9,887 bases of DNA from an uncultured Collinsella sp. (GTDB lineage: Bacteria; Actinomycetota; Coriobacteriia; Coriobacteriales; Coriobacteriaceae): contig CATYVH010000052.1 in assembly GCA_958413765.1 (NCBI GenBank), positions 1-9,887 of the forward strand. The letters are read 5' to 3'. Both the position numbers and the translations under genes were made by a program. Below are positions 1-6,069 of the stretch, piece after piece. The notes under the pieces were generated by a model. That model ran no database searches. It had not been told where the DNA came from and saw only the letters and a program-made list of their open reading frames with translations. The stretch's first letter is position 1. Every line of letters starts with the position of its first letter.

Positions 1-485
1 GCCTCGATCTCGTCGAGGGTTTGCTCATCCTCTGCCGCAATGCGATGGAAGTGATAGCCGCTCGTCACCGTTAATAGTGGAAAGCTCTTGCCGCTCTCGA
101 TATCGTGCAGGTAGCGCTCAACATCGCGACGATTGCGAATGTCCAGGTCGGCCGTGATCTTACCGTACACGCGGTGATTGACGATCACGTTGAGCACGGC
201 GCCGCCGGCGTCGACGATACTCGTGAGCTCATCGCCTGCCTGCTCAACGCTGTGGCGAACCTTGACCAAGCGCGTGGGCACGGCGGGGCTGCTGGGGGCC
301 TCCTGTAGTACGTAGCCGCGATTGGTGGCGACGATATCGTGCCCGTCAGCGCGCAGCAGGGCGATGTCCTGCACCACGACCTGACGGCTCACGCCCACCT
401 CGCGGGCAAGCGCACTGCCCGAGACAGGATCTTTGGCCCCCTCGAGCACGGCCATGATGGCACGGCGACGCTCGCGGGCGTCCAT
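1..485 (-). CDS. niaR: NiaR-type transcriptional repressor of NAD biosynthesis (3' end outside window)
   Basis: Read on the minus strand from the ATG at 485; 161 codons are visible before the window edge, so only the extreme C-terminus is missing. Residues 8-60 form a winged helix-turn-helix (ALAREVGVSRQVVVQDIALL) followed by a wing ending in RGYVL. Residues 72-150 match the 3H domain, with the three hallmark histidine regions RHSVE (H78), VNHRVYG (H104) and YHFH (H145, H147). H78, E86, H145 and H147 correspond, as I recall it, to the metal site of Thermotoga TM1602. Family members bind nicotinic acid and repress NAD synthesis or niacin uptake genes. The ATG overlaps the nadC stop (TAATG), so translation is probably coupled. 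Being last in nadABC-niaR, the gene is probably autoregulated through the palindrome upstream of nadA. Family assignment is firm; the ligand is inferred from the family. Confidence 0.92.
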   Translation of the reverse strand, partial: MDARERRRAIMAVLEGAKDPVSGSALAREVGVSRQVVVQDIALLRADGHDIVATNRGYVLQEAPSSPAVPTRLVKVRHSVEQAGDELTSIVDAGGAVLNVIVNHRVYGKITADLDIRNRRDVERYLHDIESGKSFPLLTVTSGYHFHRIAAEDEQTLDEIE

Positions 486-1345
486 TATTTACCGTCCAGC
501 AGACGCAGGTGCTTGAGCGAGAGGTCGAGAATCGGCGCAGAGTGCGTCAACGCCCCCGAACTGATAAAGTCAACACCCAGGTCGGCCAGGGCACGAATGT
601 TGTCGGCGTCTACGTTGCCCGAGCACTCGGTCTTAGCACGACCGGCGATAAGCTCAATCGCTGCAGCCATGTCGTCGTGGGTCATGTTGTCGAGCATGAT
701 GATATCGGCACCGGCCTCCACGGCCTCGCGTACCATGTCCAGGTTCTCGCACTCAATCTCGACCGTCGTGGTAAACGACGCATGGGCGCGCGCCATCTCG
801 ATCGCGCGCGCCACGCCACCGGCGGCATCGATGTGGTTGTCCTTGAGCATGACGGCCGTCGACAGGTTGTAGCGATGGTTGCTGCCACCGCCGATCTCGA
901 CTGCTGCCTTCTCGAAGACGCGCATGCCCGGCGTGGTCTTGCGCGTGTCGACAAGCACGGTCTTGGTGCCCTCGAGCGCGGCCGCCATCCGATGCGTGTA
1001 AGTAGCGATGCCGCTCATGCGCTGCAGGTAGTTGAGCGCCACGCGCTCGCCCGAAAGCAATACGCGCGCATCGCCGCGCACCTGGCCCACGTGGTCACCG
1101 GCGTGCACCTCGTCGCCGTCCGCGACATCGAACAACACGGAGCTCTGCGGATCCAGCAGCTCAAAAGTGCGAGCGAACACATCCAAGCCGGCGATGATGC
1201 CATCGGCCTTGGCGATGAGCTCAACGGTAGCGGGGCGCGCCGTAGGGCACACGCTCGCCGTACTCACGTCCTCAAACGTGATGTCCTCGCGCAGAGCCTG
1301 CAAAATCAGATCATCGACGACGAGCTTCATGGTAATGGGATTCAT
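485..1345 (-). CDS. nadC: Nicotinate-nucleotide pyrophosphorylase (quinolinate phosphoribosyltransferase)
   Basis: The product has 286 residues, normal for NadC. The enzyme condenses quinolinate with PRPP to give nicotinate mononucleotide, CO2 and pyrophosphate in the cytoplasm, the step after NadA. Visible family motifs in order: RVALNYLQRMSGIAT (101-115), the VDTRKTTPGMR loop (132-142) with substrate-binding Arg and Lys, GGGSNHRYNL (152-161), MLKDNHI (166-172), the EIECEN strand (197-201), MLDNM (217-221), and the C-terminal SGNV...GVDFISSGALTHS phosphate-binding segment (242-269). The start at 1345 is supported by GGAGGAG six nucleotides upstream; a second in-frame ATG five codons in lacks such a site. 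It starts 3 nt after the nadB stop and its stop overlaps the niaR start, so it is the third gene of the operon. No key motif appears to be missing. Confidence 0.97.
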   Translation of the reverse strand: MNPITMKLVVDDLILQALREDITFEDVSTASVCPTARPATVELIAKADGIIAGLDVFARTFELLDPQSSVLFDVADGDEVHAGDHVGQVRGDARVLLSGERVALNYLQRMSGIATYTHRMAAALEGTKTVLVDTRKTTPGMRVFEKAAVEIGGGSNHRYNLSTAVMLKDNHIDAAGGVARAIEMARAHASFTTTVEIECENLDMVREAVEAGADIIMLDNMTHDDMAAAIELIAGRAKTECSGNVDADNIRALADLGVDFISSGALTHSAPILDLSLKHLRLLDGK

Positions 1346-1348
1346 GGT

Positions 1349-2725
1349 CTACTCCTCCACGGCCTGCGTGCCGGCCGCACGGGCCAAATCATCGATTGCA
1401 AGGGTCTCGGCGCCCAGGGCGCGATGACGCCCGTCAAGCGCGGGCTCGCCCGCCTGCTCCACGGCGAGCGACTCGCCGGTGCGCATGCACCAGGCGGCAC
1501 GGCGGCCCCAAACCAGGGACTCGAGCAGGCTGTTGGAAGCCAGGCGATTCTTGCCGTGAACGCCGTTGCAGGCCGTCTCGCCCGCGGCGTAGAGCTCGGG
1601 CATCGAGGTACGGCCGTCCTTGTCGACCCACACGCCGCCCATAAAGTAGTGCTGTGTGGGCGTGACGGGGATAGGCTCATCCAGGATGTCGCGACCGTCC
1701 TCAAGGCAGCGTGCGCGGATGTTGGCGAAGTGCCCGGTCACCACGTCGCGCTCGACGGGGGCAAAGCTCAGCCACTCGTGCTCGGTGCCGTCCTGCTTCA
1801 TCTGCTCGCGGATAGCGGCGGCGACCACGTCGCGCGGCTGCAGCTCGTCGGTAAAGCGCTCGCCGGCGGCGTTAAGCAGAATCGCGCCCTCGCCGCGGCA
1901 ACTCTCGCTGATCAGGAAGGTACGGCCCGGCTGCGGCGAGAACAGTCCCGTGGGGTGAATCTGCACATAGTCCAGATGCTCCATCGTGATGCCGTGCTCC
2001 TGCGCGATGTAGCAGGCGTCGCCGGTAAGCTGCGGGTAGTTGGTGGAGTGGTCGTATACGCCGCCGATACCGCCCGTCGCCCACAACGTGTGGCGAGCAT
2101 GAATCTCAAACGGCTCGCCGGTATGCACGCCCTCGGCGGCATTTGCCAGTTCGTCGGCGGGGCGGACCGAATCACCCTCGTCCACGGCAACAGCGACGAC
2201 ACCAGTGCACACCGTGGCCCCATCGCGCTCGGCCGTCAGGATGTCGGTCATGGCCACGTGCTCAAGAATCTGCACGTTGTCCAGCTTGCGGACAGCCTGG
2301 AGCAGCTTGGTCGTGATCTCCTTGCCCGTAATGTCGGCATGGAAGGCGATGCGCGGGCGGCTGTGCGCGCCCTCGCGGGTAAAGTCGAGGCCGCCATCGC
2401 CCTTGCGCTCAAAGTCCACGCCCATCGCCAGCAGGTCGTTGATGACCGAGCGGCTCGAGCGGATCATGATGTCTACGCTCTCGCGGCGGTTCTCGTAGTG
2501 GCCGGCGTGCATGGTGTCCTCAAAGAAGGCATCGTAGTCCGAGCCCTCAGGAAGCACGCAGATGCCGCCCTGCGCGAGCATCGAGTCGCACTCGTCGACC
2601 GCACCCTTGGAGAGCATGATCACGCGCGTGCTCGTCGGCAGATTGAGGGCAGCGTATAGGCCCGCCACGCCGCAGCCGGCAATAACGACGTCGCACTCCA
2701 TGTCGGGGTATTGCTTGGTTTCCAC
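1349..2725 (-). CDS. nadB: L-aspartate oxidase, short form
   Basis: FAD-dependent enzyme oxidising L-aspartate to iminoaspartate, which NadA uses. I chose the GTG at 2725 (458 aa) because AGGGAGAGG lies six nucleotides upstream; the open frame extends 17 codons further to an ATG at 2776, which has no ribosome site and encodes an unconserved stretch. Numbered from the GTG: an FAD Rossmann fold (VVIAGCGVAGLYAA, 13-26), the HSRPR segment (121-125), ATGGIGGVY (216-224), the active-site stretch with VQIHPTG (H257) and SCRGEG (R277), QHYFMGGVWVD (H359), and HGKNRLASNSLLESLVWG (R394) closing the flavin site. These match the catalytic His/Arg set of E. coli NadB. The protein ends about 45 residues after the last motif and so lacks most of the roughly 100-residue C-terminal helical domain of E. 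coli NadB (540 aa). It lies 55 nt downstream of nadA. Fumarate reductase flavoproteins are related, but the operon settles the identity. Confidence 0.95.
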   Translation of the reverse strand: METKQYPDMECDVVIAGCGVAGLYAALNLPTSTRVIMLSKGAVDECDSMLAQGGICVLPEGSDYDAFFEDTMHAGHYENRRESVDIMIRSSRSVINDLLAMGVDFERKGDGGLDFTREGAHSRPRIAFHADITGKEITTKLLQAVRKLDNVQILEHVAMTDILTAERDGATVCTGVVAVAVDEGDSVRPADELANAAEGVHTGEPFEIHARHTLWATGGIGGVYDHSTNYPQLTGDACYIAQEHGITMEHLDYVQIHPTGLFSPQPGRTFLISESCRGEGAILLNAAGERFTDELQPRDVVAAAIREQMKQDGTEHEWLSFAPVERDVVTGHFANIRARCLEDGRDILDEPIPVTPTQHYFMGGVWVDKDGRTSMPELYAAGETACNGVHGKNRLASNSLLESLVWGRRAAWCMRTGESLAVEQAGEPALDGRHRALGAETLAIDDLARAAGTQAVEE

Positions 2726-2780
2726 AGGAATCCTCTCCCTTGTGATGTGACTGGGGAACCGCCCCTCATGCCACATTGTT

Positions 2781-3806
2781 CTAGCGCGCCGCGTACTCGA
2801 GCATGCGGTCGAGCGTGAGCTTGGCCTGGTCGGCGGCCTCGTCCGACACGCCGATCTGCACCTCGCCCTCGCCCGTCTCCAGGCAGCGTACGAGCTTTTC
2901 GAGCGTGATGAGATCCATGTTGACGCAGGTGGGCTGCACCGCGGGGAAGTAGAACTTTTTGCCGGTGCCCTGGCAGCGGCGCTCGAGCTCGTAGAGCACG
3001 CCGCGGACCGTCACGATGATGAACTCGCTGGCGTCCGACTCCTCGGCGTACTTGATGATGCCGGCGGTGGAGCCGATGTAGTCGGCCTCGGCAAGGACGT
3101 CGGCCTTGCACTCGGGGTGCGCCAGCACGAGCGCGTCGGGATGCGCCTCCTGTGCATCGACAATCTGCTCGACGGTAATAATGTGATGACGCGGGCAGTA
3201 GCCATTGTTGAGGATGACGTGCTTTTGCGGCACATGCTCGGCAACAAAGCGGCCCAGGTTTTGATCGGGGATGAACAGGACGTGCTGCTGCGGCAGCTCG
3301 GACACGATCTTGACGGCGTTGGAGCTGGTGACGCACACGTCGCTCCAGCTCTTGATCTCGACCGTGGAGTTGACGTAGCAGACCACGGCAAGGTCGTCGC
3401 CGTACTCGGCGCGCACCGCATCGACCGTCTCGCGCTTGACCATGTGCGCCATGGGGCAGTCCGCGCCCGGTTCGGGCAGCAGCACGGTCTTGGTGGGGTT
3501 GAGCAGCTTGGCGCTCTCGCCCATAAACTCCACGCCGCACAGCACGATGGTCTGCTGTGGCAGGCTTTTGGCGAGCTTTGCCAGGTAGAAGCTGTCGCCA
3601 ACGTAATCGGCAACGGCTTGGACCTCGGGCGCCACATAGTAGTGCGCCAGGACCACCGCGTCACGTTGGGTTTTTAGTTGCTGAATGGCCTCGACGAGCT
3701 CTGCGGGCACCAGTGCCGCGCGCTCCGTTGCCGTCGTTGCCGATGCTAGGCCGGCCGCGATATCGCGTGCAAGCTCCGACGCATCCATGTTCGCGCTCTG
3801 TGCCAT
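2781..3806 (-). CDS. nadA: Quinolinate synthase, [4Fe-4S] enzyme
   Basis: First gene of the NAD operon. NadA condenses iminoaspartate with dihydroxyacetone phosphate to quinolinate using a [4Fe-4S] cluster held by three cysteines. All three are visible in their family contexts: CGVEFM (C90), NNGYCPRHH (C204) and PTCVNM (C294). Other signatures are VVLAHYYVAPEVQ near residue 55, the NST.E.K...D..VTSSNA stretch (about 146-164), IPDQNLG near 180, AHPECKADV near 230, and YIGSTAGI near 245. The length of 341 aa is within the usual range. I place the start at the ATG at 3806 because AGAGAGGGG sits five to seven nucleotides upstream; a TTG one codon earlier is too close to that site. Expression probably starts at the promoter at 3842-3870 and is probably controlled at the overlapping palindrome. 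Confidence 0.97.
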   Translation of the reverse strand: MAQSANMDASELARDIAAGLASATTATERAALVPAELVEAIQQLKTQRDAVVLAHYYVAPEVQAVADYVGDSFYLAKLAKSLPQQTIVLCGVEFMGESAKLLNPTKTVLLPEPGADCPMAHMVKRETVDAVRAEYGDDLAVVCYVNSTVEIKSWSDVCVTSSNAVKIVSELPQQHVLFIPDQNLGRFVAEHVPQKHVILNNGYCPRHHIITVEQIVDAQEAHPDALVLAHPECKADVLAEADYIGSTAGIIKYAEESDASEFIIVTVRGVLYELERRCQGTGKKFYFPAVQPTCVNMDLITLEKLVRCLETGEGEVQIGVSDEAADQAKLTLDRMLEYAAR

Positions 3807-3841
3807 CAAGGCCCCTCTCTTTTGGCGAATCTTGGGGCTTT

Positions 3842-3870
3842 AGTATGACACCTGGCTTTACAGCTGACAA
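3842..3870 (-). promoter_or_regulatory. Probable sigma-70 promoter of nadABC-niaR
   Basis: On the minus strand, TTGTCA (3865-3870) and CATACT (3842-3847) are separated by exactly 17 bp. These match the -35 and -10 consensus at 5/6 and 4/6 positions. Transcription would begin near 3835, giving a leader of about 30 nt before the nadA ATG that contains the AGAGAGGGG ribosome site. The -35 box and the whole spacer lie inside the palindrome at 3848-3891, the expected geometry for repression by steric exclusion. This is read by eye only. Confidence 0.6.
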
Positions 3871-3891
3871 GACAGCTGTAAAGCCAGGTGT
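3848..3891. promoter_or_regulatory. Perfect 18-bp palindrome, candidate NiaR operator
   Basis: The arms 3848-3865 and 3874-3891 are perfect reverse complements separated by 8 nt. Each arm carries two related heptamers: ACACCTG (3848) and ACAGCTG (3860) on the left, mirrored as CAGCTGT (3873) and CAGGTGT (3885) on the right, with start spacings of 12, 13 and 12. The core on the minus strand reads ACAGCTGTCTTGTCAGCTGT. It covers the -35 and spacer of the nadA promoter. Because the operon encodes a NiaR repressor, NiaR is the natural candidate; ACA...TGT half-sites agree with what I remember of NiaR sites, but I could not check this. No T-run follows, so an intrinsic terminator is unlikely. Confidence 0.6.
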
Positions 3892-3910
3892 AAAGTTGAA
3901 ATAAAGATTC

Positions 3911-3979
3911 AATCATGCGGCAGGTCCATTTTCGAACTGGCAAGCTGAGGACAGCCGAAAATGGACCCGCCCCATGATT
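3911..3979. repeat. 24-bp imperfect inverted repeat (REP-like hairpin)
   Basis: The arms 3911-3934 and 3956-3979 match at 22 of 24 positions (the mismatches are c/g at the 8th base and a/g at the 12th) around a 21-nt loop. The inner ends read GGTCCATTTTCG and its complement. There is no T-run on either side, so it is not a typical terminator. It lies upstream of the nadA promoter region and next to the larger inverted-repeat element at 4013. Its length and near-perfection suggest a dispersed palindromic element, but no second copy is in this window. Confidence 0.7.
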
Positions 3980-4012
3980 CGGGCAGCCCGTTTTGTCCTG
4001 GACCAAGGGGCA

Positions 4013-4221
4013 GTGGTCAAAAAGGGCCAAATATGAGTACTGTCACCAAATTAGTAGCATCGATTTTCCGGTCCAGAGCAGCAAAATCGCCTTGTTTGGA
4101 GCCCGATCGCGACTCTGAAGAACGAAAATCGATGCACTTTTGGCCTCTGGCACCGATTTTTGAGGCCATTTGGCTGCCACCAAACTGGTAACAGTACTCA
4201 TATTTGGCCCTTTTTGACCAC
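4013..4221. repeat. 209-bp element bounded by perfect 31-bp inverted repeats, with nested hairpins
   Basis: The outer arms 4013-4043 and 4191-4221 are perfect 31-bp complements; inside them ACCA (4045-4048) still pairs with TGGT (4186-4189). Nested inside are a perfect 12-bp pair, 4057-4068 with 4124-4135 (GCATCGATTTTC), and a perfect 7-bp pair, 4141-4147 with 4162-4168 (TGGCCTC). A transcript of either strand could fold into a long stem opening into two side arms. The outside flanks (about 3980-4012 and 4222-4253) are weakly complementary too. No convincing protein is encoded: the open frames across it are short, have no ribosome site and follow the repeat symmetry. It could be a MITE-like element, a dispersed palindromic repeat or a structured RNA; the sequence alone does not decide. 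Confidence 0.75.
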
Positions 4222-4243
4222 CGGGTTTCCGGCAGGCCCCAAA

Positions 4244-4275
4244 AGCGGGCCCGAATCGCTCGATCCGGGCCCGCT
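4244..4275. repeat. GC-rich 10-bp hairpin
   Basis: The arms AGCGGGCCCG (4244-4253) and CGGGCCCGCT (4266-4275) are perfectly complementary around a 12-nt loop. No T-run follows on either strand. The hairpin lies between the 209-bp element and the decayed IS and could be a boundary of either. The remaining bases up to about 4350 show nothing else that I recognise. Confidence 0.5.
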
Positions 4276-4366
4276 GGGGGTAGCGAGCACAATCGAGGTG
4301 TAAGAAGCAAGAGAGGGCCATCGCCTAGAATCGTCAGCGCCTAGATATTCAACGAGAGGAAAGACA

Positions 4367-4762
4367 ATGGTCCGCAGCGACATGCTACCCCAGCCGGACC
4401 GGGGGCTCGGCCTCGACCGGCCCCAGACCGAGGCATTTCACCGACGAGTTCAAGAGGAAGATAGTCGATCTCCACAACGCCGGAAAACCCAGGCGCGAGG
4501 CCATGGACGAGTGCGACCTCGACAAGAGCACCGTGGAGAGGCGGGTCAAGTCGATAAACGAGACCGGCTCGCCGCGCGCCGCCGACAACCGCACGCCCGA
4601 GTAGAACCGGATCCTGGAGCCCGAGCGCGAGAACCGCAGGCTCCGGATGGAGGTCGACGTCTTAAGACGAGCGGCGCCAGCATACGCTCGGAAGTCAGGG
4701 CCATGGCGGCCAACGGGGGGGCCGCTGCCCCATATCGGCGCAGCGCTGGCATCGAGGCCTTC
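4367..4762 (+). pseudogene. Decayed IS3-family transposase remnant (orfA with frameshift and stop, start of orfB)
   Basis: An ATG at 4367 follows a good ribosome site (GAGAGGAAAG). After about 20 codons the recognisable orfA sequence continues in another frame from about 4425: HFTDEFKRKIVDLHNAGK, then a helix-turn-helix (STVERRVKSI), then ETGSPRAADNRTPE, a TAG stop, and on past it a coiled-coil-like ILEPERENRRLRMEVDVL ending at about 4670. Thus there is at least one frameshift, perhaps at the GGGGG run near 4410, and one internal stop. From about 4690, in another frame, VRAMAANGG...RRSAGI resembles the start of an IS3 orfB. It ends abruptly at the terminal repeat of the intact IS at 4763, and the rest of orfB is absent on the far side of that IS. 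Non-functional. Confidence 0.75.
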
Positions 4763-4799
4763 TGACCTGTGTCAAGATTTCGGACACGCAAGCTCGAGG
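4761..4799. repeat. IS terminal inverted repeat (orfB end)
   Basis: This repeat pairs with 6031-6069 at 32 of 39 positions. Mismatches fall at the 11th base, bases 14-17, the 31st and the 35th. The outer two bases (TC) precede the TG element end and may be chance symmetry of the flank. Confidence 0.85.
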
Positions 4800-4801
4800 A
4801 A

Positions 4802-5683
4802 TCAAGCGGCCATAGGCATGGCCTCGGGCTTGGGCTCGGTTCTCTCGAAGAAGGCCGCCATGGCCTCGGCCGGCACCTTGTAGCCGATCGTCGAGCGGGG
4901 CCTTCGGCGGTTGTAGTACGCCTCGATGAACTCGACCACCGCGTGCTTGGCGGAATCCCTGGTCGGGAAGCTGCGCCTGTAGTACATCTCGTTCTTCAGC
5001 GTGGCGAGGAACGACTCGGCCACCGCGTTGTCGTGGCAGTTGCCGGTGCGGCTGCAGGACAGCCGCACGTCGTTGTCGCGCGCCCATTCGGCCAGAAGCC
5101 TGCTGGTGTACTGGGCGCCGCGGTCGGCGTGGAATATCGCGTTGCCGGCCACGTAGCCGCGCGATTTGGCCGACGCCAGCGCCGAAACCACGATGTCGGC
5201 GGTCATGCGCTCGGAGAGCGACCAGCCCACCACCATGCGGGTGTTGAGGTCGATGACCGTCGACAGGTACAGCCATCCCTCGCCGGTGCGCAGGTAGGTG
5301 ATGTCGCCCACGAGCTTGTAGGTTGGAACGGGACTGGTGAAGTCGCGGCTCACCAGGTCGGGCCGGGGCCTGGCCTTCGGGTCGGGGATGGTGGTGCGCT
5401 TCCTGGCGTTGGGCGTGCAGCCGCGTATTCCCAGCTCGTGCATCAGCTTGCGCACCCTGTACAGGGTCAATCCGGAGAACTCGCCGGGCAGGAAGCATTT
5501 CACGAACCGGAAGCCGAACCTGCGGTCCGACTCCAGCCACACGCGCCGGACCGCCTCGCGCTCGGCCGACCAGTTTTCTCGCGGGCAGCCGTTGGAGAGC
5601 CACGAGTAGAAGCCCGATCGGCTCACGCCGAGCACGCGGGCCATCATTTTCACCGGGAATTCGGCCTTCTCCGCCAACATCAT
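4802..5683 (-). CDS. IS3-family transposase OrfB (DDE integrase domain)
   Basis: Catalytic part of the transposase. Numbered from the ATG at 5683 (293 aa): an HTH_21-like region near 10-30 (ARVLGVSRSGFYSW), a linker, then an rve integrase core with D127 (VGDITYL), D187 (FHADRGAQYTS) and E223 (NAVAESFLATLKNE), giving a DD(35)E triad with the usual downstream K/R. The C-terminus has the typical IS3 ending (FIEAYYNRRRPRSTIGYKVPAE). The ATG has no good ribosome site, and the open frame continues upstream through the end of orfA. The working transposase is therefore probably an OrfAB fusion made by -1 frameshifting at the A6 run 5731-5736, with 5683 at best a secondary start. The frame is intact and all catalytic residues are present, so it may be active. 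Confidence 0.92.
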   Translation of the reverse strand: MMLAEKAEFPVKMMARVLGVSRSGFYSWLSNGCPRENWSAEREAVRRVWLESDRRFGFRFVKCFLPGEFSGLTLYRVRKLMHELGIRGCTPNARKRTTIPDPKARPRPDLVSRDFTSPVPTYKLVGDITYLRTGEGWLYLSTVIDLNTRMVVGWSLSERMTADIVVSALASAKSRGYVAGNAIFHADRGAQYTSRLLAEWARDNDVRLSCSRTGNCHDNAVAESFLATLKNEMYYRRSFPTRDSAKHAVVEFIEAYYNRRRPRSTIGYKVPAEAMAAFFERTEPKPEAMPMAA

Positions 5684-5697
5684 CCGGTAGCATGCGG

Positions 5698-5982
5698 CTA
5701 CGCCTGGCTTTTGGCGAAGAAGGCCGCGGCTTTTTTCAAGAAGGCGTTCTCCATCTCGAGCTCGCGTATGCGCCTTTTCGCCTCGCGAAGCTCGCGGTCC
5801 TCGGCCTTGGGGTCGGGCCCGCCGGCAAGCTCGCGCCGGCGGTTCTGCACCCACTTGTTCACGGTCTTGGAATTCAGGCCCAGTTCTGCGCAGCATTCCG
5901 TTATCGGCCTGCCCGTCGAGATGATGTAGTCGGCGGTCTCGCGCCTGAACTCGTCGGTGTACTTGGCGGCTGGGTTGGACAT
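5698..5982 (-). CDS. IS3-family transposase OrfA (helix-turn-helix, leucine zipper)
   Basis: A 94-residue DNA-binding subunit of the IS. Residues 8-48 form a transposase helix-turn-helix (KYTDEFRRETADYI...GLNSKTVNKWVQ), and residues 60-86 a charged coiled coil (RELREAKRRIRELEMENAFLKK) that would mediate multimerisation. The ATG at 5982 has GAGAGGA nine nucleotides upstream. Near its end the AAAAAA run (codons AAA AAA, 5731-5736) allows a -1 slip into the orfB frame, as is usual for IS3 elements; without the slip, translation stops at 5698 just inside the orfB region. Confidence 0.92.
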   Translation of the reverse strand: MSNPAAKYTDEFRRETADYIISTGRPITECCAELGLNSKTVNKWVQNRRRELAGGPDPKAEDRELREAKRRIRELEMENAFLKKAAAFFAKSQA

Positions 5983-6030
5983 AGCATACCGTCCTCTCGG
6001 TCGTCGATGAATGCATTCTAAAGGATTGGG

Positions 6031-6069
6031 CCTCTAGCATGCGTGTCCGAAAAGACGATACAGGTCAGA
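6031..6069. repeat. IS terminal inverted repeat (orfA end)
   Basis: This is the partner of 4761-4799. It contains the TGA (minus strand, 6065-6067) that terminates the neighbouring membrane-protein reading frame. Confidence 0.85.

Larger units (their letters stand above)
4763..6067 (-). mobile_element. IS3-family insertion sequence, 1305 bp, apparently complete
   Basis: The element begins TG and ends CA, as IS3 elements do. The terminal inverted repeats match at 32 of 39 positions (4761-4799 against 6031-6069, counting two symmetric flanking bases); conserved blocks are TCTGACCTGT and TTTCGGACACGCA. Inside, on the minus strand, are orfA (5698-5982) and orfB (4802-5683) with an A6 slip site between their frames. 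The flanks (ttc on the left, gac on the right) show no 3-4 bp target duplication, so the element or its surroundings have probably rearranged since insertion. It abuts a decayed IS remnant on the left and the end of a membrane-protein gene on the right. Confidence 0.88.

Noticed and set aside
509..2659. Very long plus-strand open frame (716 codons) opposite nadC and nadB.
   Set aside because: It lies antisense to two unmistakable enzymes with intact motifs, shows no domain I recognise, and is the usual high-GC mirror frame.
3848..3891. The palindrome upstream of nadA as an intrinsic terminator.
   Set aside because: Neither side has a T-run, while its position over a -35/-10 pair fits an operator.
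3961..4321. Several short open frames on both strands across the inverted-repeat element.
   Set aside because: Similar peptides appear on opposite strands because of the repeat symmetry, and none has a ribosome site or recognisable domain.
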